DNA of 64,000 bases from Pedobacter quisquiliarum (lineage in GTDB: Bacteria; Bacteroidota; Bacteroidia; Sphingobacteriales; Sphingobacteriaceae). Location of the stretch: NCBI RefSeq assembly GCF_014642175.1, contig NZ_BMIL01000001.1:310001-374000 (forward strand), written 5' to 3'. Below, one piece after another: positions 28,701 through 37,472 of the stretch (positions within the stretch are counted from its first letter, which is position 1; every line of letters begins with the position of its first letter). The position numbers were made by a program, and so were the translations under genes. Below the pieces are notes generated by a model. It saw only the letters and a list, made by a program, of their open reading frames with translations, made no database searches and was not told the DNA's origin.

Positions 28701-28897
28701 GTCCATCTGCGCTCGGCAATCACTCCATTAGTATTGGGGCAGCTGGCGGAATGGTATTCGGCGTAATACTGGGGCTGTTCTTCATTCCGGTGCTCTTCAT
28801 TTTCTTCCAGTATTTGCAGGAGCGCGTGTCTGCCTTCTCGGTACCTGCGCCCAAAAAAGAAATCCACATCAAAGAATTAGTTCATGAAAACGTATAA
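25712..28897 (+). CDS. RND multidrug efflux permease (AcrB/MexB-like, HAE1)
   Basis: A 1061-residue proton-driven pump with the standard two-fold layout: helix 1 at about 10-30, a large periplasmic loop, a bundle of helices 2-6 (about 340-500), a second loop, and helices 8-12 at the end. The proton-relay aspartates are D407 and D408 in GIVVDDAIVV. The HAE1 N-terminal signature KKFIERPV and the FPDIAPPAV segment are present. The stop overlaps the next gene by 14 bases. Substrates are probably hydrophobic drugs or detergents, inferred from family. Confidence 0.97.
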   Translation: MFKKFIERPVLATVISILLVILGVLGLTKLPLQQFPDIAPPAVQVMALYPGANAETVLRAVAPSLEESINGVENMSYMSSTASNDGSLVITVYFKLGTDPDQAAVNVQNRVAQATSQLPAEVVQAGITTSKQQNSLIMVVDMYTDDTTNYDQAFLANYAQINIIPEIKRIPGVGQSIIFGGNKDYSMRVWLNPAQMATYQLTPNEVMAAIQDKSLEAAPGKFGESSTASFEYVIKYKGKLNKPADYENIAVKSNADGSILRLKDVARVEFGTYTYSNFTRVNGKPGINIAVMQLSGSNSNEIQIAIAKLMEKSSKDFPKGVKHLMLYNTKDSLDISINQVKATLIEAFILVFIVVFIFLQDFRSTLIPAIAVPVAILGTFFFMQLFGFSINLLTLFALVLAIGIVVDDAIVVVEAVHAKMEHSNLGPKAATVSAMREITGAIISITLVMSAVFLPVGFMEGSTGVFYRQFAFTLAIAIVISAVNALTLSPALTALFLKESHTHNGVPQKKKSFKEKFFIGFNSGFEKLSDKYLGSLRFLIRYKWVSVAGLAVVMLVTGVLVKTTPSGFIPSEDQGFIAISLSMPVGASLDRTTTVIKELESKLDNMESKKTLMGLSGFNILTQSSSPSMGVSFILLKPTAERGKVKDINEIMDEVRAKLSTIKGANFFVFTFPTVPGFSNVDGLDMVLQDRTGGSLDKFSGISSKFIGELMKRPEIAMAFTSFRSDYPQLELQVDDEKADQLGVPVKAVLQTMQAYFGSTQASDFNRFGKYYRVMVQADKANRVNPAAMDGVFVKSIQGNMVPINTVVKLKRVYGPENVSRYNLFNSIGINAIPKPGYSSGDAIRAVEEVAQKQLPFGYSYEFTGLTREEISSGGQSVIIFSLCLVFVYFLLAAQYESYILPLAVVLSIPAGILGVFTAIGLTGISNNIYVQVALVMLIGLLAKNAILIVEFAVQRRRAGKSLTAAALEAAKLRLRPIIMTSLAFIVGMIPMMNAAGPSALGNHSISIGAAGGMVFGVILGLFFIPVLFIFFQYLQERVSAFSVPAPKKEIHIKELVHENV

Positions 28898-30302
28898 AGC
28901 TTTATTTTACCTCCTTTGCATCTCGGCCATAGCGGCCGGATGTAAAGTTTCGAAGGATATTCCTGTTCCACAAAATGCCACACCAGCTACATTCAGGGAA
29001 AGTCCGTCAACCGATTCTACAAGCATTGCGACTTTGCCGCTCCATGCTTTCATTAAAGAACCCGACATTCAGCGGCTGGTGGATACTGCTTTAATGCGGA
29101 ATTACGATCTGCAGCTTGCACTAAAGAACGTTGAAGCTGCAGAACTTTTGTTCAAACAGTCCCGCTTAGGTAATCTGCCCAGCATCAACATGCAGGTTAC
29201 GGCGAGTTCCAACAGGCCGTCAGACAACAGTCTGAATGGCTTAAGTTCAAGTCAATTTCTAGGCACACGACACATTGAAGATTACAGTGCGGGCCTGGGC
29301 CTAAGCTGGGAAGCAGATATCTGGAGTAAAATCAAGAACCAGAAAAGATCTGCTTTAGCTGCTTATTTGCAAACCGCCGAAGCAAAAAAAGCAGTGCAGA
29401 CCAGGATTGTCGCCAATGTAGCGCAAGGTTTTTATCAGCTGATGATGATGGATGCACAGCTGCTGGTTGCTAAGCGGAACCTTGAACTGCGTGATCGCAC
29501 GCTGCAAATTATAAAGCTACAATATAATGCAGGGCAGGTTACCTCCCTGGCCATTCAGCAGGCCGAGGCAGAACAGATCCTTTCGGCTCAACTCATTTCA
29601 CAACTTGAACAGGCAATAACCATTCAGGAGAATGCCATAAGCGTGCTCAGCGGTAAAGTACCTGCGGCAGTAGATCGGCAGAGCACATTGAACAGCCTGA
29701 AGACACCCCTGAAACTTCCGGCAGGGTACCCGGCGTCCATGGTCAGCTTGCGACCAGACGTGAAAGGTGCTGAACTCGCGCTGGATGTTGCGAATGCTGA
29801 AGTCGGTATTGCCAAAGCGAATCTTTATCCAAGCCTGAACATCAACGCCAGTGCAGGACTCAATGCACTAAAGGCAAGTAATTGGTTTACCATCCCAGCC
29901 TCCTTGTTTGGTGTAGTATCGGGCGGCATCACCCAGCCGGTTTTTCAGCGCAAGCAACTGAAAACACAATATGAACTGGCTAAAATCGATCGTGAACGTA
30001 CGGTTATTCAGTTCAGGCAGGCCGTACTTAATGCTACGGCAGAGGTCTCCGATGAATTAACCAGGATCCAGCGACTACAGCAGCAATATGAAATTGCTTC
30101 AAACCGTGTACAAACCTTACAGCAGGCCGTTAAAAATGCAGATCTGTTGTTTAAGAATGGTATGGCAACCTACCTCGAGGTCATCACGGCGCAAAGCAAC
30201 TTCCTGCAAAGTGAACTTGCACTCGCCGAAGTAAAGACTTCGCAACTCATCGCTGCAGTAGAACTATACCGTGCACTGGGTGGCGGGACTGTCCAGATGT
30301 AA
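28884..30302 (+). CDS. Outer-membrane efflux lipoprotein (NodT/OprM-like)
   Basis: A 472-residue TolC-type channel with a lipoprotein signal peptide (IAAGC, Cys20). There are two tandem outer-membrane-efflux repeats (about 55-250 and 265-465). The conserved SLRPDVKGAELAL segment and the ending YRALGGG are typical of the NodT subgroup. It overlaps the permease gene by 14 bases and completes the tripartite pump whose adaptor and permease precede it. Confidence 0.95.
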   Translation: MKTYKALFYLLCISAIAAGCKVSKDIPVPQNATPATFRESPSTDSTSIATLPLHAFIKEPDIQRLVDTALMRNYDLQLALKNVEAAELLFKQSRLGNLPSINMQVTASSNRPSDNSLNGLSSSQFLGTRHIEDYSAGLGLSWEADIWSKIKNQKRSALAAYLQTAEAKKAVQTRIVANVAQGFYQLMMMDAQLLVAKRNLELRDRTLQIIKLQYNAGQVTSLAIQQAEAEQILSAQLISQLEQAITIQENAISVLSGKVPAAVDRQSTLNSLKTPLKLPAGYPASMVSLRPDVKGAELALDVANAEVGIAKANLYPSLNINASAGLNALKASNWFTIPASLFGVVSGGITQPVFQRKQLKTQYELAKIDRERTVIQFRQAVLNATAEVSDELTRIQRLQQQYEIASNRVQTLQQAVKNADLLFKNGMATYLEVITAQSNFLQSELALAEVKTSQLIAAVELYRALGGGTVQM

Positions 30303-30371
30303 ATCCAGCGACAGTTTTGCGCGTAGATGTCCGGATTCTTATTTAACTTGGATCATACAAAATATGAAAAC

Positions 30372-30875
30372 ATGGAACCAGTTAAGAATAGATTTGAAAC
30401 CTCGCTGGCGGAAGGCATTCACCACCAACTAGCCCTTTTAGCTGGAAATTGGGCAGGCACCTCGCGCACCTGGTTTGAAGCAGATGTGCTTGCAGATGAA
30501 TCCCCGGTCAGTGGAACCATAACATCCATTCTTGGAGGTCGTTTTATTCTGCACCAGTACCAGAGCAGTTTAGCGGGTAAACCACTTGAGGGGCTTGCAA
30601 TCATTGGCTACAGTTTTCCCTACGGTCGATACCAAACGGCCTGGGTGGATAGCTTTCACATGGGAACAGGAATTATGTTCTCCGAGGGGGCGGCAACCGA
30701 GAAAGGACATTCAGTTCTAGGAAGCTATGGAGGCGAAGGGATGCTAGAACCCTGGGGTTGGCGGACTGAAATTGAGGTTGTTGATCAAGATCATGTGATC
30801 ATTACGGCGTACAATGTGGAACCGGGTGGGGCAGAAGCTAAAGCTACAGAGATAAATTACCACAGGAAAGTATAA
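30372..30875 (+). CDS. DUF1579 family protein
   Basis: About 167 residues from the ATG at 30372; an upstream in-frame ATG at 30327 adds 15 residues that do not look conserved. The single domain has the DUF1579 features LAGNWAGTSRTW, a short beta-rich core and GGRFILHQYQ. Predicted to be a cytoplasmic calycin-like barrel, function unknown. It follows the efflux operon by 69 bases and may be co-transcribed or separate. Confidence 0.8.
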   Translation: MEPVKNRFETSLAEGIHHQLALLAGNWAGTSRTWFEADVLADESPVSGTITSILGGRFILHQYQSSLAGKPLEGLAIIGYSFPYGRYQTAWVDSFHMGTGIMFSEGAATEKGHSVLGSYGGEGMLEPWGWRTEIEVVDQDHVIITAYNVEPGGAEAKATEINYHRKV

Positions 30876-30974
30876 TACGATGATCGGTACGAGAAACTTA
30901 ATTTCAGCATAGCATAATTTAACCTATATTTAACTGTTTTCGTCCTTTTTTAACCAAAGTATAAATATTTTTAT

Positions 30975-30982
30975 TACATTTG
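30975..30982 (+). promoter_or_regulatory. -7 box for the cold-shock gene
   Basis: TACATTTG matches TAnnTTTG and lies 21 bases before the ATG. The expected -33 position shows only a T-run. Confidence 0.45.
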
Positions 30983-31003
30983 TATATATTTAAATACAGT
31001 ATA

Positions 31004-31195
31004 ATGCAACAAGGAACAGTAAAATTTTTCAATGAGACAAAAGGTTTTGGATTTATCGTGCCAGCTAATGGTGACGCTGAAATCTTCGTTCATTCTTCAG
31101 GCCTAATGGATAACATTCGTGAGAATGATTCAGTAAGCTACGACGTTGAGCAAGGTAAAAAAGGCTTAAACGCAATTAATGTTAAGATCAGCTAA
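31004..31195 (+). CDS. Cold-shock domain protein (CspA-like)
   Basis: A 63-residue OB-fold protein. RNP1 is KGFGFI (residues 16-21) and RNP2 is EIFVHSS (near 30-36). It binds single-stranded RNA or DNA and acts as an RNA chaperone. I start at the ATG at 31004 (MQQGTVKFF). An upstream in-frame ATG would add eight residues outside the domain. It is monocistronic, with its own promoter box and a strong terminator. Confidence 0.97.
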   Translation: MQQGTVKFFNETKGFGFIVPANGDAEIFVHSSGLMDNIRENDSVSYDVEQGKKGLNAINVKIS

Positions 31196-31220
31196 TTAGA
31201 TTTCCTTCATAAATTGGAAG

Positions 31221-31250
31221 AACATCCGCGCTAAGCGGATGTTTTTTTTT
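31221..31250 (+). terminator. Intrinsic terminator after the cold-shock gene
   Basis: A 9-bp perfect stem AACATCCGC/GCGGATGTT with a 5-base loop, running into nine or more T. Confidence 0.95.
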
Positions 31251-31468
31251 GCCCAAAATTATGCTTTGTTATTGGTCAAGAATCAGCCAAACAATAAGCT
31301 TACGGGCTGCTTATTCAGTAGCTAGAGGGATAAATATCTTGTGATTTGTTTGTTGCTGGGTGCCTCGTCAGATGATAGCGCATTCAACCGCTTCCAATAA
31401 TTCCCTTAAACAAAACAGGGCACCTGCAAATGCAGGCACCCATGTTTTCAACCAACCTAACCTAGTTC

Positions 31469-34400
31469 TTATTTCCAACCGCCACCAAGCGCTTTGTATA
31501 GCGAGATGTGGTTTAGCACTTGTTCTTTCTTAACCTGCGCTTCTTTAATCTCCGCATCCAACACGCTTCGCTGCGTGTTCAGAATATCCAGATAAGTAAC
31601 TCGCCCTGCTATAAAAAGATCATTTGCAGCTTTTACAGAAGCATTTAGCGCATCAACCTCATCCGTGATGTGTGTCCTTTTCTGCTTGATGAAGTCTTCC
31701 GCTTTAAGTGCATTTTGCACCTCCTTGTAAGCATTCAATACCACCTTTTCATATTCCTGGAATGCGATTCCATAATTAGCGGTGTAGCCAGCGTACTCCG
31801 CACGTAAGCGCTGCTGACTAAAGATCGGCGCCGTAATGCCGCCAAGTAATCCATAGGCTACTGATGTCGGCGTACTAAACAGTTTTCCAAGATCGAACGA
31901 CTGCAAGCCAACATACGGCGCTAATACAACCGCTGGCAAAAACGATAGCTTCGCAGCCTTAGCCTCCTTATTTGAAGCAATAAGTTCCAGACCTGCCTGA
32001 CGGATATCAGGCCGCAAGGCAAGCATCTGTAGTGGCGTGCCACTTGCCAGTGAATCGTTCATAATCGTGGCTTCAAGTCCGTTCTGTGTACGGGAAATTG
32101 ATGTGTTGAAAGTTCCTGTAAGGAAATTCAGATGGTTCTCCAGGATGCTGATTTGTTGCAGCACTTCCTGCTGTCTCGCTTTCGAATTGGCCAACACGGC
32201 TTTAAACTGCTGCACACCCAGCTCCGTAGCCGCACCAGCGGATTTCTGCACTTCTATAATTTGTAAGCTCCGTTGTTGCAAGCCGATGTTCCGGTTAATA
32301 ATTTCCAGTTCTTCATCCAGGGTAAGGAGTTCAAAATATGCTGTCGCCACATTACTCACCAATTCCGTTTGTACCAGTTTCTGACCTTCATAAGAAGCCA
32401 GGAATTTGTTCAATGCCGCCTGTTTTCTGTTTTTTAGCTTACCCCAAAGGTCCAGCTCCCAGGATGTACGAAGCCCTATAAAGTAATCGGGCAGGGGATC
32501 CGGCAAACGCTCGTCCTCCTTCAGATTATCTGAAAAGTTGGTGTCATAGTTACCAATTCCATCCATCGTATAGAAACCATACTTCCGCAAACCTGCTTCA
32601 ACCGAAAGATCTAAGTTTGGCAATGCCGCACGTTTTCGGATCCGGAGATTAGCTGCTGCAATTTCAATCCTGTGCAAAGTCTGCTTCATATCCGGATTGT
32701 TCGCAAGCGCCGTATCAATCAGCTTTGCGAGCTGCTCATCCTTAAAGAAGTTTTTCCAGGTCTGATTCGCGATGGTATTGGTATCCAGGCTTTGCTGAAA
32801 AGCTGCTGGCACATCCCTGTGCTTATACTCAGGAAGGTCTTTGTTAGCAGAACAACTGCTTAAGAAGATAATGAACCCGATTAACGGAAGCGCTACCAGT
32901 TCAATAGCCTTCTTCTTCGGTGCCACCGGACCATGATCCGGATCTATATCCGGTCCTGAGCCGCCAGCTCCGGAACCATTATCATCGTCAGCGCTTGCCT
33001 CAGGAATTGCTTTCTTCTTCCGCATAAAAGAGGAGAACAGCACATATAGTCCAGGAATAACGATTACCCCGGCAATCGTACCTACAACCATACCGCCAAC
33101 TGCTGCGGTACCGATAGACCGGTTACCCAGCGCGCCCGCGCCACTTGCCAGCATCAATGGGATTAATCCTGCTGCAAATGCAAAGGACGTCATCAGGATC
33201 GGGCGCAAACGTGCTACAGATCCCTGGATTGCGGCATCAAGATAACTCATACCTTCTTTCTGCTTTAGAATGGCAAATTCTACAATCAAGATCGCGTTCT
33301 TGGCGAGTAAGCCGATGAGCATCACCAGTGCAACCTGTGCATAGATGTTGTTTTCTAATCCAAATACCTTTAAGAACAGGAAGGCACCAAATACCCCCGC
33401 TGGTAAAGAAAGTAATACCGGCAATGGCAGTAAGAAGCTTTCATACTGCGCCGCAAGGATCATGTACACGAATACCAGACACAGCGCGAATACATAAACT
33501 GCCTGGTTACCCGAGAGAATTTGCTCCCTGGTCATACCCGACCATTCAATCTCGTAGCCCTGTGGCAAACTTGCCGCCACCTTTTCTGCAGCCTCAATGG
33601 CCTGACCACTACTAACACCTGCGGCCGCTTCACCTGTAAGCATCGCCGAAGAATACATATTATATCGCGTAATTTGTTCCGGTCCGTAAACGCGCTCCAT
33701 CGTAATGAAAGAAGAGAATGGCAGCATTTCGCCAGCATCGTTCTTGATGAATAACTTCAACACATCTTCCGGTTTTTCACGGTAATTCGGTCCGGCCTGG
33801 ACCATTACTTTATACATCTGACCGTATCTAATGAAGTTCGTTGCATAGAAACTACCCATCAATGTTTGCAAGGTGTTCATTGCGTTTTCCACACTGATCC
33901 CTTTTTTAGCGGCCTGATCATAGTCCACCTTAATGAGGTATTGGGGAAAGCTCACGTCAAATGTGCTGGACACACTTGCAAGCTCTGGCGTTGCCGTCAA
34001 GTCGGCCATGAACTTATCCAGCACCACAGCCGTTTTATTCAAATCATCTTGTCCGGTTTTATCCAGAATCCGCATCTCAATACCGGAAGAGTTACCAAAC
34101 CCTGGAACTGTAGGTGGTGGGAAGAATTCAATCTCCGCATCCATAATGTGTGCCGTCGCTTTTTTAAGCTCGCCAATCACGTCTGTAACGGATTGATCAC
34201 GATCGCCCCAGCCAACCAGGTTGATCATACCCATACCGTAAGACGCACCAGATACCTCGTTTACTAAACTATATCCCGCAAGGGTAGAAACAGTCTCCAC
34301 CGACTTCATTTTGCGACTGATGGCATCAATTTCATTTAATACAGCCTCTGTACGGTCCACCGTTGCACCAGGAGGGGTATTTACGTTCACATAGATCATC

Positions 34401-36118
34401 CCCTGATCTTCTGTTGGGATAAAGCCCGATGGTAATACACTAGCCATGCCCCATGTGGCCACAAAGAAGCCAATTAGCAATCCAAAAGTTAACACCCGGC
34501 GTCCTGCAATACGCGTAATCAGGCTTTGGTACCCACCTGATGTACGATTGTACCCTTTGTTAAAGCCACCAAACAACTTCGCCATAAAGCCTTTTGCTGC
34601 AGGTTTATCGTGCGGGGAACGCAGGATAATTGCACACAAAGCTGGCGTAAGCGTTAAGGCATTGATCCCGGAGATGACGATGGCCGAGGCCAGCGTCAGC
34701 GAGAACTGCCGATAGAATATACCGACCGGGCCGGAAAGGAATGCAACGGGTACAAATACCGCCGACATCACCAGGGTGATTGCCACAACTGGTTTACCCA
34801 CCTCGCTCATGGCAGAAAGTGTTGCTTCCATAGGTTGCATGTGCTCTTCCTCCATTTTGGCATACACCGCCTCCACAACAACAATCGCGTTATCCACAAC
34901 AATACCGATGGCGAGCACCAGGGCAAAGAGCGTAAGCAGGTTTATCGAGAAGCCAAGCATTTGCATAAAAAACAACGCACCGACCAGACAAACAGGCACG
35001 GCAAGTGCCGGAATCAAGGTCGACCTGAAGTCTTGTAAGAAGATGTAAACCACAATAAACACCAGAATAAAGGCCTCTAGTAGGGTCATCAATACACTGG
35101 AAATTGACGCGTCCAGGAATCGTGAAACATCATAGCCCATGGTATAAGTCATACCCGGTGGGAAGGAGCTACCTTTAAGCTCCGCCATACGGTCCTTTAC
35201 GTTCTTAATAACATCCTGTGCATTGGAACCTGGTAACTGCTTCAGCATGATGGAAGCCGAAGGGCGGCCGTCAGTCTTGGATACCATCTCGTAATCCAGG
35301 GAGCCGAACTCTACATCAGCAATGTCCTTTATACGGATGATGGATCCATCCGCATTCGCGCGGATCGGAATATTCTTGTACTCTTCAGCTTCGGTAAACT
35401 TCCCTGGATAGCGCAATACATATTGCTGCATATTGATGGATTTATCCGAGCCAATACCGGTTTGCCCCGGTGCGGCTTCAACGTTCTGCTTCCTTAATGC
35501 GGCAACAACATCATCACTGGAGATCTGGTAGGCGGCCAGGCGGTCGGGTTTTAACCACACACGCATTGCATAATCCCTTAAACCCATGATCTGCGCAAAA
35601 CCCACACCTTCAATACGTTTAAGCTCTTTTAATATGTTGATATCCGTAAAGTTGTAAATAAAACGCTCGTCAGCAGTTTTATCTTCACTGTACACATTCA
35701 AATACATCAACATACTATTTACTTCCTTCTCCGTGGTTACACCGGCCTTGATTACCTCCTCGGGAAGTTCATCCAGCACCGTGGTTACCCGGTTCTGTAC
35801 GTTCACGGCAGCGATGTCCGGATCCGTGCCAACTTTAAAGAAAACCTGAATCAGCGTCGTTCCGTTGTTGGTGGACACGGAGTTCATGTAAGTCATACCC
35901 GCAACACCGTTAATTGCCCTTTCTAGTGGAATGGCCACAGCATTGGTACTTACTTCAGCATTCGCACCCGTATAATTCGCGGTTACCACAACGGATGGGG
36001 GAACAATATCCGGGAACTGCGTCACCGGTAATGTAAAGAGCGCCAGTATCCCCAACAGGGTAATAAAGAGCGATATGATCAGTGATAAGACTGGTCGTTT
36101 TATGAATGTTTCAAACAT
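31469..36118 (-). CDS. RND efflux permease fused to an outer-membrane factor
   Basis: One uninterrupted frame of 1549 codons. Residues 1 to about 1040 are an HAE1 RND permease. About 1041-1064 is an Asp/Gly/Ser-rich linker. From about 1065 comes a lipoprotein-like signal (KKK, hydrophobic core, LSSC with Cys at 1089). The remaining 460 residues are a NodT/TolC-type outer-membrane factor ending YKALGGGWK. The proton-relay pair reads D409-N410 instead of Asp-Asp. A GTG codon at residue 1065 could start a separate lipoprotein. The adaptor gene lies just upstream. How one chain could span both membranes is unclear; processing or internal initiation is likely. A fused gene rather than an assembly error is assumed. 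Confidence 0.9.
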   Translation of the reverse strand: MFETFIKRPVLSLIISLFITLLGILALFTLPVTQFPDIVPPSVVVTANYTGANAEVSTNAVAIPLERAINGVAGMTYMNSVSTNNGTTLIQVFFKVGTDPDIAAVNVQNRVTTVLDELPEEVIKAGVTTEKEVNSMLMYLNVYSEDKTADERFIYNFTDINILKELKRIEGVGFAQIMGLRDYAMRVWLKPDRLAAYQISSDDVVAALRKQNVEAAPGQTGIGSDKSINMQQYVLRYPGKFTEAEEYKNIPIRANADGSIIRIKDIADVEFGSLDYEMVSKTDGRPSASIMLKQLPGSNAQDVIKNVKDRMAELKGSSFPPGMTYTMGYDVSRFLDASISSVLMTLLEAFILVFIVVYIFLQDFRSTLIPALAVPVCLVGALFFMQMLGFSINLLTLFALVLAIGIVVDNAIVVVEAVYAKMEEEHMQPMEATLSAMSEVGKPVVAITLVMSAVFVPVAFLSGPVGIFYRQFSLTLASAIVISGINALTLTPALCAIILRSPHDKPAAKGFMAKLFGGFNKGYNRTSGGYQSLITRIAGRRVLTFGLLIGFFVATWGMASVLPSGFIPTEDQGMIYVNVNTPPGATVDRTEAVLNEIDAISRKMKSVETVSTLAGYSLVNEVSGASYGMGMINLVGWGDRDQSVTDVIGELKKATAHIMDAEIEFFPPPTVPGFGNSSGIEMRILDKTGQDDLNKTAVVLDKFMADLTATPELASVSSTFDVSFPQYLIKVDYDQAAKKGISVENAMNTLQTLMGSFYATNFIRYGQMYKVMVQAGPNYREKPEDVLKLFIKNDAGEMLPFSSFITMERVYGPEQITRYNMYSSAMLTGEAAAGVSSGQAIEAAEKVAASLPQGYEIEWSGMTREQILSGNQAVYVFALCLVFVYMILAAQYESFLLPLPVLLSLPAGVFGAFLFLKVFGLENNIYAQVALVMLIGLLAKNAILIVEFAILKQKEGMSYLDAAIQGSVARLRPILMTSFAFAAGLIPLMLASGAGALGNRSIGTAAVGGMVVGTIAGVIVIPGLYVLFSSFMRKKKAIPEASADDDNGSGAGGSGPDIDPDHGPVAPKKKAIELVALPLIGFIIFLSSCSANKDLPEYKHRDVPAAFQQSLDTNTIANQTWKNFFKDEQLAKLIDTALANNPDMKQTLHRIEIAAANLRIRKRAALPNLDLSVEAGLRKYGFYTMDGIGNYDTNFSDNLKEDERLPDPLPDYFIGLRTSWELDLWGKLKNRKQAALNKFLASYEGQKLVQTELVSNVATAYFELLTLDEELEIINRNIGLQQRSLQIIEVQKSAGAATELGVQQFKAVLANSKARQQEVLQQISILENHLNFLTGTFNTSISRTQNGLEATIMNDSLASGTPLQMLALRPDIRQAGLELIASNKEAKAAKLSFLPAVVLAPYVGLQSFDLGKLFSTPTSVAYGLLGGITAPIFSQQRLRAEYAGYTANYGIAFQEYEKVVLNAYKEVQNALKAEDFIKQKRTHITDEVDALNASVKAANDLFIAGRVTYLDILNTQRSVLDAEIKEAQVKKEQVLNHISLYKALGGGWK

Positions 36119-36190
36119 AATTGTGCATGATGGTATTAGTGGAGTCCTGAAAAGGACTCACATCAATGATTAATTAGATAGTAGGTGGAA

Positions 36191-37327
36191 TTAGTTTTTC
36201 GCGACCAGTGTGCTTTGCGGCAGCGCCATCGTTTTTGGTGAAACTTTTAGTCCGTCACGCAAAGTCTGGCTGCCTTCAAAAACAACTTTATCCTTTGTTT
36301 CAAGTCCATCCAGCACAGTGTAATAGTGCCCAACACGTTGACCAGCCTTAAAAGCAGTCATCTTAATGGTGTTGTCTGGCTGTAATACATACACGTATGT
36401 CCTGTCCTGAATCTCGAAGACCGATTTCTGGTGCACCGCCAGCAATTCGCCGGTTTCAACAGGCACACTGATCTTACCCGAAGCGCCGTGTTTCAACAAC
36501 CCGGTAGGGTTAGGGAAACGTGCTTTTAAGGATAATGAACCTGTATTCTGCGCAAATTCACTTTCCGCAAATACGGCATCTCCCTGGTGGGGGTAAAGCT
36601 CACCGTTCGCCAGTGTAAGCTTAACGCGCTTCTGAATATTGTTCTTCTTGAAGCTTGCATCTGCCACCATATTCAGGTACTCTTTTTCAGAAATATCGAA
36701 GTAAACATTCACTGCGGAGAGGTCTGAAACGGAGGTCAGTAGAGATCCTTCTTCCAGTAAACTTCCTGCTTTCAAAGGAATCCTGTCAATGCGGCCGGAA
36801 AACGGCGCGCGAATCATGGTGTTTGCCAACCTCGTTCTTGCATGTTGTAGCACAGAACGCGCTTCCGCCACGCGGGATTCAGCAGCTTTTTGCTTAGCGG
36901 CTGCTAAGTCCATATCCGTTTTAGAAACAATGTTATTATCTACAAGAATCTTTGTTCTTGCTTTCTCCAGCTTTACGGTTTTTGCATCTGCAATGGCGTT
37001 GTTCAACGCGGCTTCCGCTTTTGCATATTCTGCTTTATACTCCTCATCATGTATCTTAAACAAAACCTGGCCCTGTGTTACAGCAGCGCCTTCTTCTACA
37101 TATATTTTATCTAAGAAACCCGCCAATCTGGATCTTACTTCTACATTCTTTACCGCCTGTATATCTGCAATATATTCGTTGTAAATGACGGTGTCCAATT
37201 TGGTTACAGCGGTCACCGGTACTGTTCTTGGGGCTGCAGTTTCTGTGTTGTCCTTGCTTTGCGCGGTACAACCAATTAATCCGACGGTAGATAGGAATAG
37301 GAAATTAGCTAAAAGATTAACTTTCAT
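36191..37327 (-). CDS. RND efflux periplasmic adaptor lipoprotein
   Basis: A 378-residue membrane fusion protein with a lipoprotein signal (LIGC, Cys20). It has the lipoyl half-motifs (RLAGFLDKIYVEEGA and the later GRIDRIPLKAGSLL), a helical hairpin near 95-160, and beta-barrel domains after. It precedes the fused permease/outer-membrane gene by 72 bases on the same strand, so the two genes together encode all three parts of an efflux pump. No regulator is adjacent, unlike the TetR-linked system at 24508-30302. Confidence 0.95.
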   Translation of the reverse strand: MKVNLLANFLFLSTVGLIGCTAQSKDNTETAAPRTVPVTAVTKLDTVIYNEYIADIQAVKNVEVRSRLAGFLDKIYVEEGAAVTQGQVLFKIHDEEYKAEYAKAEAALNNAIADAKTVKLEKARTKILVDNNIVSKTDMDLAAAKQKAAESRVAEARSVLQHARTRLANTMIRAPFSGRIDRIPLKAGSLLEEGSLLTSVSDLSAVNVYFDISEKEYLNMVADASFKKNNIQKRVKLTLANGELYPHQGDAVFAESEFAQNTGSLSLKARFPNPTGLLKHGASGKISVPVETGELLAVHQKSVFEIQDRTYVYVLQPDNTIKMTAFKAGQRVGHYYTVLDGLETKDKVVFEGSQTLRDGLKVSPKTMALPQSTLVAKN

Positions 37328-37383
37328 GTTATTGTTGACTATGGTTTAATTAAAAGATGGTCGTCCTGTGCTTAATGACAGGA

Positions 37384-37407
37384 GATAAAAAGCTGTGAAA
37401 CAGCAAA
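37384..37407 (-). terminator. Weak hairpin upstream of the adaptor gene
   Basis: On the minus strand GCTGT-TTC-ACAGC is followed by TTTTT. The 5-bp stem is short, so at best this attenuates read-through from the small membrane-protein gene. Confidence 0.3.
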
Positions 37408-37472
37408 AGGCTACGCTAAGCTCTTGATAGACAAGAACAGCGCAACATGATCATTACGTTAGCGGAATTAAC

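Noticed and set aside
31469-36118. Two separate genes, a permease and an outer-membrane factor
   Set aside because: I found no stop codon in the linker region; the frame is continuous as given. Kept as one gene, with internal initiation noted.
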